The notes beneath the pieces were generated by a model, which was given only the letters and a program-made list of their open reading frames with translations, was not told the DNA's origin and searched no databases. From assembly GCA_000750105.3 (NCBI GenBank), contig JPHH03000001.1, forward strand, positions 558,001-622,000: a stretch of 64,000 nt of DNA, given 5' to 3'. The translations under genes were made by a program, and so were the position numbers. This document shows positions 22,267 through 33,108 of the stretch, piece after piece (the first letter of the stretch is position 1; every line of letters begins with the position of its first letter). Origin of the DNA: Tolypocladium sp. Sup5 PDA-1. Lineage: Eukaryota > Ascomycota > Sordariomycetes > Hypocreales > Ophiocordycipitaceae.

Positions 22267-22856
22267 ATGGATGACAGGCTCGCCCTTATTCCGCGCAAAG
22301 ACCTCCCAGATGTTCGTGACAGGGTCTCAGAGAATATCTCGGAGGTGGAATTTACCAAGGAAACGCTGCTCTCTTGTAGGGACCGCGCCGAAAAGCATCT
22401 AGATGGTGGCTCGGATTATAGTTACGTATGATATACGTTGCCATTCATTCTACAAACTCATGGAGCCATTTCTAACTCTCGACTTAGATTCATAGCTGTC
22501 TCGAGACCTGGGTGCTCGGCGGGGGCAATATTGGCCACCTCGGTCGGCCCATATATGTTGAGGTTGCATTTCGCGACAAGTTTCCCGAGTTCACGCCACA
22601 ATGGGTTCGACAGGATGTAGGGGATCTCTCTCCAAAGGAATTCTTTGTGCAAAAACTCCTGCATGCCAGCACCACAGACCAGTCGCACTTTTCCAACATC
22701 ACCACCACCGCGCGAACAGTGTGCGTTCCAGCCGAAGTGGCCCATCCGAACGGCTACTTCTCGCGCTTTGATCATTGCCATGTATGGAAAGCGAAACAAC
22801 CGGCTATGCCAATGGTGCATCCGTTCGTATACTTCGACAGTCACTTCCGCCCATGA
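22267..22856 (+). CDS. Unrecognised small protein, tentative model
   Basis: The ATG at 22267 (CCCACAATGG) follows a long pyrimidine-rich leader typical of fungal genes. The first exon encodes 53 residues to 22425, then a convincing intron (22426-22487: GTATGA donor, CTAAC branch, ACTTAG acceptor) leads into a second open exon ending at TGA 22854-22856. Together they give about 175 residues with no domain I recognise. The 3' half is uncertain. A possible donor at 22782 and acceptor at 22840 would extend the protein to 23050, and another open frame runs to 23241. The minus strand is also open at 22458-22844 with a protein-like composition, so strand assignment is not certain. The gene is divergent from the Ulp1-like gene and may share its promoter. 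Confidence 0.4.
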
Positions 22857-23532
22857 ACACGTCCTCTTTCCCTTTCACGAGTGCGTGTCGTTGGAGGAGG
22901 TGGGAGGCTCTTGCGCGAATTGCGTCTGGTCATGCCAAAGGGCTCCCTCCTGCGAATGGCGTCACTACAGAGGCTACGCCCCAGTCCCAGCTGATAGGGG
23001 ATCTATGGATGTTGCGTTTGCAGGCCATGCCGCTGATCAAGTGGCTGTGAGCGATGAGGATGCTCCTCACGAATACATCAATGAGAGGGACACTCCTCGA
23101 GTGGTCAAGGACTTTCCCCACCCATTCAACAAGGCGTTTGACGACGAGGTCATGGGGCGGGCGAAGCGGGTGAAGCAGGCGAGGGCGCAGGTTGCTGACG
23201 AGCAAACGACGGCGTTTGGAGTCGTGGATCAGACCTCGTGAGGAGATAAGGGATGGGCGTGGAGGTGAAGCTTGACCACGGCCAATGGCTTTCCAGACAA
23301 GCCAGTGCAGTAGCTTTCAGATAACTAAACAATTCTTGGCCTGAATACCTACCAACCATTATTGTTATGTTGGACTTGGTAACTAAGGGGGAACAGACCA
23401 CAGCAGGCACGGTACGAAGTATTTCGCTGAGTGCTGACCAATAGCGCTCCAGGGAATAACCTAACCTGCATCAGAGAGTAGCTCATCCAGAACTTCCATG
23501 CATGCACAACATCTACGACCTGTGCAGTAGCC

Positions 23533-24654
23533 ATGAGCTACCGAATACCGTGGCGGCAATGCGCGCATTACGGGAACAGAGGCGCCCTGAGCCCTCAATT
23601 CTCGATTCTGCCCCCTCGCGGCTGCCGCGCAGCTCTCCTCGCAGCGCAGTCGCGGCAAGTCCACCAAGCTGCCAGCAAACCGCAGCCGTCCAGGAACCCG
23701 CTCCTCAACCCTCCCGCGTCGACCCGGCCGCCGCCCCTGACGGTTCCGCTGCGCAGCGCGTACGAGTCGACGTTCCAATACCTGTTTGAGCTGGGCAAGG
23801 GGTACCTGAGGTTCTACAAGGACGGGCTCAAGAGCGTGTGGGGGAACCGCAAGCTGCTGCGCGAGAAGCTCGCCAGGACGCCGGCCGACGACCGACCCTC
23901 GATATTCAGGCCGCACTACGTGCCCAAGACCTTTTCGCGCGCCGACTGGGTCCTGCTCTGGCGCGTGCGCCACGACCTGCTGCGGGTGCCCATGTTCGGG
24001 CTGATGCTCATCGCCATTGGCGAGTTCACGGCGCTCGTGGTCATCTACGTCGACGGCGTCGTGCCGTACACCTGCCGGATACCCAAGCAGATCTTCACGG
24101 GCATGCAAAAGGCGGAGCAGCGACGCAAGGCGGCGTTCGACGAGCTCGAGGCGCGGTACCCGCACGGCGTGCTCAGCCCGCGCGTGACGCCGGGGGTCGC
24201 GCGGACGCACATCCTCAAGAGCCTGCACCTGGCGGGCACGGTGTGGGATCGCCTGGGCTTTATGCCGCCGGGCATGTGGCAGGTCAAGGGCAAGCTGCGG
24301 ATGGCGTTCCTCGAGGGTGACGACAAGAACCTGGTCGAGGACGGAGGGCCGCTGCAGCTCGAGGTGGAAGAGCTCAAGATTGCGTGTCAGGAGCGCGGCA
24401 TTGACGTGCTCGGCAAAAGCGAGACGGAGCTGAGGAGCTGGCTCGGCGACTGGCTCCGGCTGACGGCAGCCGAGGATCTCACGGAGAGGCGGCGGCGGAT
24501 GGCGACGCTGCTGCTGACGAGGTATGTTTGAATCCCGCCCCCGGTGTCCGCGCCCGTGCCCGCGCCGGCTAACGTACCATGCGTGTGTGTGACTTATAGG
24601 CCCGAGAACTGGCCCCAGACACGCGACTTTGCGGTACCTGCGTGGGAGCTGTAA
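23533..24654 (+). CDS. LETM1-domain mitochondrial inner-membrane protein
   Basis: Two exons (23533-24521 and 24600-24654) with a 78-nt GT-AG intron give 347 residues. The N-terminal 70 residues are rich in Arg, Ser and Ala with few acidic residues, as in a mitochondrial presequence. The LETM1 region starts near residue 78 ('FELGKGYLRFYKDG') and contains one clear membrane segment around 'FGLMLIAIGEFTALVVIYVD' followed by Pro-Tyr-Thr-Cys-Arg-Ile-Pro, then the ribosome-binding-like helical part ('ELKIACQERGIDVLGKSETELRSWL'). LETM1/Mdm38 proteins act in K+/H+ exchange and in coupling ribosomes to the inner membrane. This shorter form lacks the long coiled-coil tail of canonical LETM1, so it is a LETM1-like paralogue rather than Mdm38 itself. 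The last exon adds only 18 codons. Confidence 0.83.
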
Positions 24655-25567
24655 CCGCAGCGGGATTGGGGATGCAAAATGTAATTTCTACGGCTACTGT
24701 TATGCCTGCAGCTTGCAGAGACCGGCCGAGGGTTGGGTTGGCGTTATCTCATCGAATATGTGGACGGAGCGGGCCGACGGGCAGAGAGGAAGACGCCGCT
24801 CTGTTGTACCAACAGGCATGTAACTATCAACTCAATCTTGCAGACCCGGGATAGACGAAGCACCTAGAGCATCGGTGGAAGGGATTACATGTACAAATAG
24901 ATATACTCGTCGCTTCGCCTCGAATGCTCGCCTCGTACACGTCCGCCGCCGGGACCGGATTATGCGGATGTAGAATCTTGAAGATGCGCCATCAGATCCG
25001 GCTCCGTGCCAGATTCAATATGACCCCCAGTTATCCATCGTTTACCCATGCACGTCCAGGAGAGCACCAGAATAGGCAGGTTGTCGGCGGACGCAGCGCT
25101 GGGGCAGCACAAGGCGTACATTCGGTCTAACAACAAGCTCCGTTGCCGTGCCCCGGGCGTGATGCGACTGGCTCGGTCTGGCCCAGAGAAGCCGAACCGC
25201 AGCCGCCCCCTCGCCGCATGGAGCTCTGCTACTGTACGGATAGATTGTGTGAGAGAACCTTGGGGTGCCAGAGTTAGCCGTCGAGCGGCCAATGGAGCCC
25301 GTGTGGGGAAGGGGGAATTCCACGTTCGCTGGGGAACTCTGCCGCACATGATGTCAGCCGCCACGGCCGAGGTTCCCATCACATGCGACGCAGGCTAACC
25401 GATGCCGCAGACGTCGCCTCGTCGCATTTAAAACAATTCCTTCCCCCACCCCCAGATGGAGATCTAGCCGCACCGACTCATCTCTCAATTTCTCTGTTTG
25501 GGCCTTTTGATCTTGTCTTCACACGTCTCTCCCGCCGTTCAATCAATCCCCCGTGATACCCGCAACC
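24655..25567. other. Promoter region of the SCP2-type gene
   Basis: No supported gene; the open frames are short and overlap on both strands. The distal part is the 3' flank of the LETM1-like gene. The proximal 200 bp carry a CCGAGG hexamer and an AT-rich CATTTAAAAC box about 140 bp before the ATG at 25568. Confidence 0.5.
25367..25372 (-). promoter_or_regulatory. Candidate FarA/FarB fatty-acid response core (CCTCGG)
   Basis: CCGAGG on the plus strand is the reverse complement of CCTCGG, the core bound by the fungal fatty-acid regulators FarA/FarB. It lies about 200 bp upstream of the SCP2 gene, whose relatives are induced by fatty acids. A single hexamer is weak evidence, because one is expected by chance in a few kilobases. 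Confidence 0.3.
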
Positions 25568-26099
25568 ATGCCTCTCCAGAACGGTGCGTTGGCCTCCAGC
25601 TCACAGGCTCGGCGACGATGATAATATCAAGAACCCCAAAGAATCCCGCGGCTGACGATGCGCTTCCAGACAAGTTCCCCTCCTCGGCCGCCTTCGACGC
25701 CATCTCCGAGGCGCTCAGCGGCAGCGACGACGTCCGCAAGGACGCCATCAAGCAGGCCAACGCCGTCTTCGCCTTCACCCTCAAGAACAAGGCCGGCGAG
25801 ACCGAGAGCTGGCACATTGACCTCAAGGACTCCGGCAAGGTCGCCACCGGCACCGGCGCCAAGCCCACGGGTAGGTTCCCGACGCACCGAAACTAGCACG
25901 TTGTTTCCATGGTTTGCTGACGACGAGCACCCCAGTCACTCTCTCCCTGTCCGACGACGACTTCGGCAACCTGGTCCTCGGCAAGGCCAACGCCCAGCGC
26001 CTCTTCATGTCCGGCAAGCTCAAGATCAAGGGCGACATCATGAAGGCCACCAAGCTGGACCCCATCATGAAGAAGGCCCAGGGCCAGGCCAAGCTGTGA
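25568..26099 (+). CDS. SCP2 sterol/lipid-binding protein, peroxisomal type
   Basis: Three exons (25568-25583, 25670-25870 and 25936-26099) give 126 residues covering a single SCP2 domain, the usual size of stand-alone fungal SCP2/POX18-type proteins. Family features include 'FAFTLKNKAGETESWHIDLK', 'VTLSLSDDDFGNLVLGK' and 'FMSGKLKIKGD'. The C-terminus Gln-Ala-Lys-Leu is a plausible type-1 peroxisomal targeting signal (AKL variant). The expected role is binding or transfer of fatty acyl-CoA or sterols in or to peroxisomes. Exon 1 is only 16 nt (Met-Pro-Leu-Gln-Asn), as is common for this gene. The gene ends 160 bp from the convergent nitronate monooxygenase gene. Confidence 0.9.
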
Positions 26100-26259
26100 G
26101 CGGGCTGTGGATGGGTCGGATGCGTGCGAAGACTTGATGACATGACTATTGTAACATACACAACGACGGAATATACTCTTTCGTTTGCATAGTGTTGTTC
26201 TCATTTATATCCAAGTGGGGAACAAATACAATCTCATTAATCGTTATTGTCATGTGCAG

Positions 26260-27616
26260 CTACACGAGACCGGCCAGTTTGCGGATGTGGTCCTTTGCTC
26301 CCTCGCGCACCTCCTTGACAATCTCTCCAGCGGGCAGCCGCCTCTTCACGAGACCAACCCCAGTGCCACTGCATCTATTAGCATACTTCATTTTCACCTT
26401 TGCGACTCGGTTGCCACTTACGCCCACGTGTTGACAATCTTGGTCGACTCCTCGGCCGAGTAGTCCTCTTTCAGACTCTTCCGGCACTCCTCCAGGGACG
26501 AACCACCCAGAAACTTGTCGTGGATGGGGCCCGTGATGGCGCGGCCGTCGTACAGCTGGCCCCACAGCCCGTTGTTATTGAGCTGGTCGTGGAACGGCGA
26601 CCTGGACGTCTAAGTCAGCTGTGCAAGGGCCGCGAGAGCTGCTGGGGGAGCGTACTTGAGCGTCGAGCTCCCGCCGTCGACGGTCTTGAGGACGAGCTGC
26701 TTGCGGTGCTCGGGGTAGACGGACTCGTCGGCGACGGTAAACTAGACATCGCAAGGGGTCAGTGATGAAAGGGACGGTCGGCTGGATGGATGACTTGCCC
26801 TCGTGCCCATGACAACTCCATCGGCCTCTGTGACTCTCATATCAGCATCATACACTCCGCCATACCTGGTGGTACTCACCCAGCACCATCATGGCTGCAA
26901 CCCCCTTCTCATTCACAATCCCTCCCGCCGCCAGCAGCCCAATCTCCCCCCCCTTGAATTCCTCGTCCAGCATCCTCCTCACCTCGGGCACAAAGCTCAC
27001 CACGCCCATGCCCCGTCGGAACTGGTGCCCGCCCGCGTCGATCCCCTGGCACACCAGCACGTCCGCCCCGTCCGCGAGCGCCTCCCGCGCGGCCGCCACG
27101 TTGCCCACCTGCACAAACACCCGCGGCGGCGCGCCGTGCAGCCCCTTGAGCGCGCGGATGACGGCCCCGTGCGGCTTCGCGGCCTCGTCCGGCGCGAAGA
27201 GCCAGACGGCCGCGGGGCGGTGCTTGGCGATGATCGGCAGCGCCGTTTCGGCGAAGAGCTTGATGGAGCCGTGGCCCGTGATGAAGCTGATGCCGATGCG
27301 GAGCGGGCCGCCCGGGCTGCCGCCGAGGAGGGCCTTGGCCTCGGTCAGGTCGGCGTCGAGCTTGCTGAGCTGCGGGGAGTCCTTGTCCACGTTGAACACG
27401 GACGAGATGAAGCCTGCCCGGTGTTAGACGTAATAAAAATAGCAAAAGGCTGGCGTTTTCCGCCGTCGCGGGGGATTGCCATATGCTCATACCGATTCCG
27501 CCGGCCTTGGTCACCTCCGTAGCCAGCGCCGGGCACGCCGCCCCGATCATGGGCCCGTTACAGATGACGGGCGAGAGCGCCCATGGGAACCACTTTTGAA
27601 GATGTGAAGCCGACAT
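26260..27616 (-). CDS. Nitronate monooxygenase (2-nitropropane dioxygenase type)
   Basis: Six exons in transcription order: 27493-27616, 26880-27413, 26799-26827, 26656-26741, 26422-26601 and 26260-26368, giving 353 residues, normal for the family. The FMN-dependent TIM-barrel enzyme oxidises alkyl nitronates to carbonyl compounds and nitrite. Family motifs include 'NGPMIGAACPALATEVTKAGG' near the start, 'GISFITGHG', 'VFVQVGNVAAAREALADGAD', 'VCQGIDAGGHQF' with the active-site His, and 'GLLAAGGI'. The third exon (29 nt) encodes most of the 'GVVMGTR' FMN-phosphate loop. It ends at a GC donor (GCAAGT), so intron 26742-26798 is GC-AG; no GT donor keeps frame. The gene lies downstream of, and in the same direction as, the aldo/keto reductase. 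The substrate is unknown. Confidence 0.88.
26742..26798 (-). other. GC-AG intron in the nitronate monooxygenase gene
   Basis: The exon ends Thr-Arg (ACG AGG) followed by GCAAGT; the acceptor is GTCTAG and the next exon opens Phe-Thr-Val-Ala-Asp. The junction Gly-Thr-Arg-Phe is the conserved FMN-loop motif. The only nearby GT would shift frame. Confidence 0.78.
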
Positions 27617-27970
27617 TTTGCATGCAAATTAGCAATATTATGACGGAGTTTTGAACTTGAGAGGATCAAGTTGGGCTGAAAGGTGAAGCTGGAATAAAGT
27701 ACTGCGCGAGAGGTGACGCATCTGGTGGAGTTGGGTAGCTGCATCGCGCCCGCATTGCCGAACTGAGCCGATCCCGCCGTCTTACACGCCGACTCCCAAA
27801 TCCCTACAACTCACATCGTGTCTTCTTACAGCAGGTTTTGCATGTGGATGATGTGATGTGTAAATTTATTGGTTATTTCCTTCACTCTATTGTTCAAATC
27901 GTAACCTTCTAAAGTAGATAGCCCCAACTAACCCGTGGCAGCCTCTCTCTTACCGATACCGTTGGCACCG
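27617..27970. other. Intergenic region between two minus-strand enzyme genes
   Basis: This interval holds the promoter of the nitronate monooxygenase gene and the AT-rich 3' flank of the aldo/keto reductase. No gene is visible. Confidence 0.5.
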
Positions 27971-29122
27971 TTAATATCGCAGAGTCATTGCGGGAGGCTT
28001 GTTGTTCAGAATCTCATCCACCTCCGCCATGATTTCCGGCGTCAGCTTGTCCACCGCCGCCACGGCCCTGCAGTTCTCGTACACCTGCTCCGCGCTGCTC
28101 GCGCCCGTAATGGCGGAGCTGACGTCGGGGTTCTTGAGCACCCACGCGAGCGCCAGCGTGGTCATCTTGAGGCCGAGCTTGTCAGCGATGGGCTGCAGCC
28201 TGTTGACCTGCTCGACGATGCCGTTCCACGTGTCCTTGTTGGTGCGGTTCCAGTAGCCCTTGATGAACTCGAGGCTCGTCTGCGCGAACCGCGAGTCGTC
28301 CGGGATGCCGTTCTTGTACTTGCCCGACAGGATGCCCGACTTGAGCGGCGAGAAGACGGTGAGTCCCAGGCCCGTCTCCGGGTATAGGTGCTCGAACTCC
28401 TTCTCGACCTTTTCGCGCGTGAGCATGTTGTACGCCGGCTGCTCCATCAGGGGGCCGATCAAGCCGAGCTTGTCGGCGTATCGCCACGCCTGGGCGATCT
28501 CGTCGGCGTTCCACTCAGAGGTTCCCCAGTAGAATGCCTTGCCGCTGTTGATAATGTGGTTGAAGGCGCGGACCGTCTCCTCCATGGGGGTCTGGCGGTC
28601 GGGGCGGTGGGCATAGATGAGGTCCACGTATTCGAGGTCCAGACGCTTGAGCGAGGCATCGACGCCCTCGATGATGTGTTTTCGCGAGAGACCCTTGTTG
28701 TTGACGGGGTTGTCGCCAAAAGCACCGCCCCAGTAAATCTGTAAAGTTGACGGTCAGTCCTTTCCCCTCCCTGGTACCGAACTCGAGCATCTTACCTTGG
28801 TAGAGATGACCAAGTCGTTTCGCTTCCAGCCATACTTCTTAATGGCCTCTCCCATGACAATCTCGGAGTCCCCCCCGGAGTACGCCTCGGCGCAGTCGAA
28901 GAAGTTGACGCCGCAGTCATACGCAGCCTTCATGCAGGCGTACGTGCCCTCTGGCCGTAACTGTTAGTTGTCTCTACCAGGAAGAGCCTAACGTGGATTC
29001 GCACCTCTGTCGATGTGGCCGCCATAGGTGAGCCAGCCGCCTAGTGAAATGGACGAAACCTGGAGACCGGATCGACCAAGGAACCGGTAGGTCATCGGGG
29101 GCATATCATCTGGTTTCGCCAT
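27971..29122 (-). CDS. Aldo/keto reductase, Kv-beta-subunit-like
   Basis: Three exons (29005-29122, 28796-28950 and 27971-28738) give 346 residues, the usual size of voltage-gated potassium-channel beta-subunit-type aldo/keto reductases (AKR6-like). The tetrad is visible: Asp in 'NFFDCAEAYSGG' with Tyr four residues on, Lys in 'DLVISTK', and His in 'DLIYAHRPD'. NADPH-binding blocks near the C-terminus include 'GLTVFSPLKSGILSGKY' and 'SSAITGASSAEQVYEN'. These cytosolic enzymes reduce aldehydes and ketones with NADPH; the physiological substrate here is unknown. The ATG at 29122 has a strong context (CAACCATGGC). An upstream in-frame ATG at 29182 would add 20 unconserved residues. Confidence 0.9.
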
Positions 29123-32100
29123 GGTTGTTGCTGGTGCTGTCCTATAGTCGTTCCTGGGCAATTCGAGTATGGGATGCATCAAAGGGTTGCAATTGGGCTT
29201 GTTTCACTCGATGAAAGGTCCAGGATATGGAAGTCCCTCACCACAGAGTAACCGGGAACTTTATAGTTAATTATCCGTCCTCGCACAGAGGCAGCGAGGG
29301 GATGATGTCGACACTCTTGGAGCTCATGCGGGGTTCCCCAAGGACCCCCACCTTGCAGGACACCCAAAGTCCATCTCTCCACCATTCGTGACACGCTGCC
29401 TGTCCCAGCACTGTGGTACCTGGGCCGGGTATCTGGCTTCAGTGGCATTACGTCGCCATAAAGCCGTTGTCTCCGAGTTTCTCCCCGTACGGAGGGCACG
29501 CCGTATGACTAAACGTGGCAATTAAGGCTATTTGACTGAGCTAGCTACGTATCTGAAGGGCAACTCTCGCCCAGCTCATCAATAGGTGCGGCTAAATCGG
29601 TTGCACTTCTCGGCGTTGTTTGTCAGCATCTTAACGCTCGTGCTGTCAGGATGGATACATTAGTTTCGATCTGGCAGGTGTGGTTCTGCGTCGTTGACCG
29701 GCATCGGAACTCGGGATACATGGCCGATGGGAGGTCTTGGGCAAGATCCGGCTGTCCAATCGAGAGCCCATTGCTCACGCCGAGGACAATCAACTCGCGT
29801 ACTGTACCCGTCAGTGTAATTGATTTGATGTTCCAAGGTTCAGTCCGAAGGCTGACGTTGCTGCGGACAGCTTCAACACCGGAGGTTGGTCTAGGGTAGG
29901 AGGCTCTCGTGAGGTAACACAATAATCAAAAAGAATGGCACCTGCAGTATACATGGCCCGGTGATTTCTCAGGGAGTATTTAGAGTATTCTGCTCATAAA
30001 CATGACAAGTTCTGTGACCTGAGACGACGGGGCTGTGCATTGTGAGTTGGCCGCCAATGCTACATATCCTAGAGCCTGGGTGGCAAGGAGGCTTGACTAC
30101 ACCAACGAGTGCATCATGTGGCAGTGACTACAAAGTTGTCTGGTTCCTCAAGGCAGGCAGGGTCCGGAAGACTCAGACGACTAACAACGAGTTCGGTTAG
30201 CGCGGCTGCTTGCACGACTGAGAGGGCAGCCGTGCAAGACCACGGTTCGGTGCAGGTCCGAGTCGCAGCATCACTGCCACTGACAAGCTTGCGTCTGTCC
30301 ATTAGAGGCAGCGCTCGAGCCATCAAGAGAAAAAACGTAGACATCAAGGGCGGCAATGGCCTTGCAAATGACATCCGTCGGCGACCGAGGCAATACGAGG
30401 CTCTGCTATTAGTGACAGACCACAATCGTGCCAATTTTGACTCCGTAGTAGATTCCAATTGCGGCAAGTCGAGGTTCTTGGCATCTGAGCCGCAACTACG
30501 TAGAGGCATGCATGATGGAGAAGGGCGGTATGGATAAAACGGGTTCAGTTCGGCGGTCCCGTCGCTCGATGCCAACGGCTCAGTAAGAGAGCATCTCGCA
30601 GCGTCCCGCGCCGCTGCCATTGGACGAAGCTGGCAGCTCTGCTGCAGAGTGGAGGTTGACTGGATGGCAATCCGCCGAAGCAATGCGCGGGATGGAGACG
30701 CAGCAAAGGGACATGCCACCGGCGGTGTGGTATTTGTTGAGGCTGGTGGATGCTCGTCGGCATCAACTCGGGAAGCCCCTGGAAACAGACGCACATGCCA
30801 ATGGAGAAATGGACGGCGGTGACGCAATTGGCAAACGGACGGAACCGCGGCCGAAAGGCATCGGGCTACATTTGATGGGAGGGGATAATGTTTGATGAGG
30901 TGAGCTCTACGGACCACAGAGCACAATCATCAATGGCGGTGACATCGTGGACAACCTGTGCTGTGCCTCCACGCAGGGGGCGGCGGGTTGATTGGCAGCA
31001 GGGTTCCCTCCTAGCGCCCAGTTGTGCTGGGGTTCTTCGGTCCGCCAGATTGATGAGATTGCTTTTGATTTTGGCTTGATCGCCATCTTAGCATCGCGAT
31101 GCCAGCCAACTCCTTTGGTGTCAGTACTGTACGGAGTACATCTTTGCGCCACGCCAAGCTGCAGGCCGTTTCTCCGGTGCCAGGCAAAGGGTATCGATTG
31201 CACGCTATTTTGGCCCGTGGAAGGCGGCGGTTGATCAGGCAATGGGACCCAAATACCATTCGAATGTCTCGCTAAATGGCCGGAGACTGGGGAAGACGAG
31301 ATTGCAACTTTCGCCTGGGTACGAGAGTCGCCGCTGAAATTCCTCGCGCTTGCACGTGCGGCTCCAAGGACGCCGCGGAACTTGCGAGAGCACACGGACG
31401 GCCATTCATCCTGTATCTGTACCTTTTGTGAGCAATCTTCGCGAACATGATGCAGGATCTGCTGGGACGGCTGTGCAGACTGTTGGTCCACCAGATTCAG
31501 GTCCAGGCCGTGGTCCAGAAGCAAGTCCAAGGTAGCAACCGGGGACGATCGAGGACAGGTAGGGTACATGCGAAATGGCAGCATGGCCCTGCTGGGACGA
31601 GGTACCTCGGGGCTTGATCTCGTTGCCCGCTCCCGTGTCTTGGCTGTCCTCGGCGTCTGTTCGCATGCCCGCCAGAACAAATGCATCCAGACCCCGGTCG
31701 AGTCACCTTGGCCATTTTGGGAGCGGCAGGCCGTGTTAGTGCCCCAGATGGCCCTGCAGTGCCCGAGCCAATGCTTTGGAGACACAATGTGCAGCATTAG
31801 GCTGGGGCTGTCCATTGGCCAGGTGAGTCCAGGTGAGTGCAACAGACAGCGAGACAGACACCGTGAGCGGCAAAGCCCGTCCACCCCCCCTCGCCAATCT
31901 GCTGCTCACCTGGTAACAACAGCAACTTCCCCAGCCTGTCCAGCATCTCCTCCTCTCCCTCACCACCTCACGCTCCTCCCTGCACGGAGACACAGCCGCA
32001 GCTTCTGTTGCTTGTTCGGCACGGCCTCCCGCTGACGGCAGGGCGAGTACGGACTACCTACGAAGTAACATACGAGCTGTGACCGAGTTCGAGGCCAACA

Positions 32101-33108
32101 GACGCAGCCGTACCCGACGCAGTGGTGGACGGCCGAGCCAAGCGCGCGAATCGAGGCGAAGCCGGTTGGCTGCCTGCCCGCCATCGGATACCCGTACACA
32201 ACTTTGTCGACAACGAGGTGAGTGAGGAGTTGACTCGTGCCCTATGTTGGTTGCCTTCTTCGCGTCGACGAGGCGTCGAGGTGGTGGGAGCCTGAGTCGG
32301 TCAATGGCCCGGAACCAACTGCGGGCGCTGGCGTCGTTTTTGGCTCCAGACTCGCATCCAAGCTTGAATCCAATGGATCCACTGGTGGAGGCTCCTCACT
32401 GCTCAGTGGCTCTTGCGCTGCTCGACAGCGGCCGCTACGGACGACTCCTACGTACACCGTTCTAGCGGTGTTGTTGTTGTGCCTGACGCCAGTGGCCCGC
32501 CCCAGACTGCGGGCCTTTCTGGCCAGCGGTCCATGACCTGCCCCCAGCGCCCCTGCCGCCCTCCAGCCTCCTACCAAAGCACCTCAGGCTTCCCCCCGGG
32601 GCCCGGTGGCTCCCCTCCCCCCTGCTAGACGCCTCATCAGCAGACTTTGCTTCGCCCAAGAAATTGTCTCCCTCCGCTCCTCCCCTCTCCTCGCCTCTCG
32701 TCTCCCATCCATCCACAGTCCAGCAGGCCCCGTCACAGTTGTCCTGTCCGTCCAACGCGCGGACCACAGGCAGACTTTACCTTGCTTCCACCACTCCACC
32801 ACCACCACCGCCTCCATCCCCCCGTCTCCTCCCACAGCGCGCCTCAGCAATGCTTATTCTCTCCCGTCGTCGCTGACCGCCCGTCTCTTTGATTTGCTTA
32901 CCAGGTATCGACTTGCCTGACCCCTTTTCCTCCCGCCGGAGCCTCGCCGCTCCCCGAGCTTCGCGTGCGTGCTCGCTACAAACGACCCCCGTTCGCCCCG
33001 ACCGGTAAACAACAACGTACGCTCGCCACAAACCTTCGCTCCCCCCGACGTCGTCGACATCACGTACGCGCCGGTTGCCCTGTGGCGACCGCTCATCGTC
33101 CCGACTCC
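29123..33108. other. 4 kb gene-free interval
   Basis: No supported gene on either strand. The largest frames (minus 30114-30926 and minus 30907-31884) have no recognisable domain, skewed Ser/Pro/Arg/Cys composition and no clear splice pattern. A TACGGAGTAC-type motif lies at 31124-31140. From about 32.5 kb the plus strand is strongly pyrimidine-rich and probably forms the promoter and leader of the casein kinase gene. Confidence 0.55.

Noticed and set aside
30114..31884. Two adjacent minus-strand frames of 270 and 325 codons
   Set aside because: Composition is rich in Cys, Pro, Ser and Arg with no recognisable domain and no introns linking them, so they are likely chance frames in GC-rich DNA.
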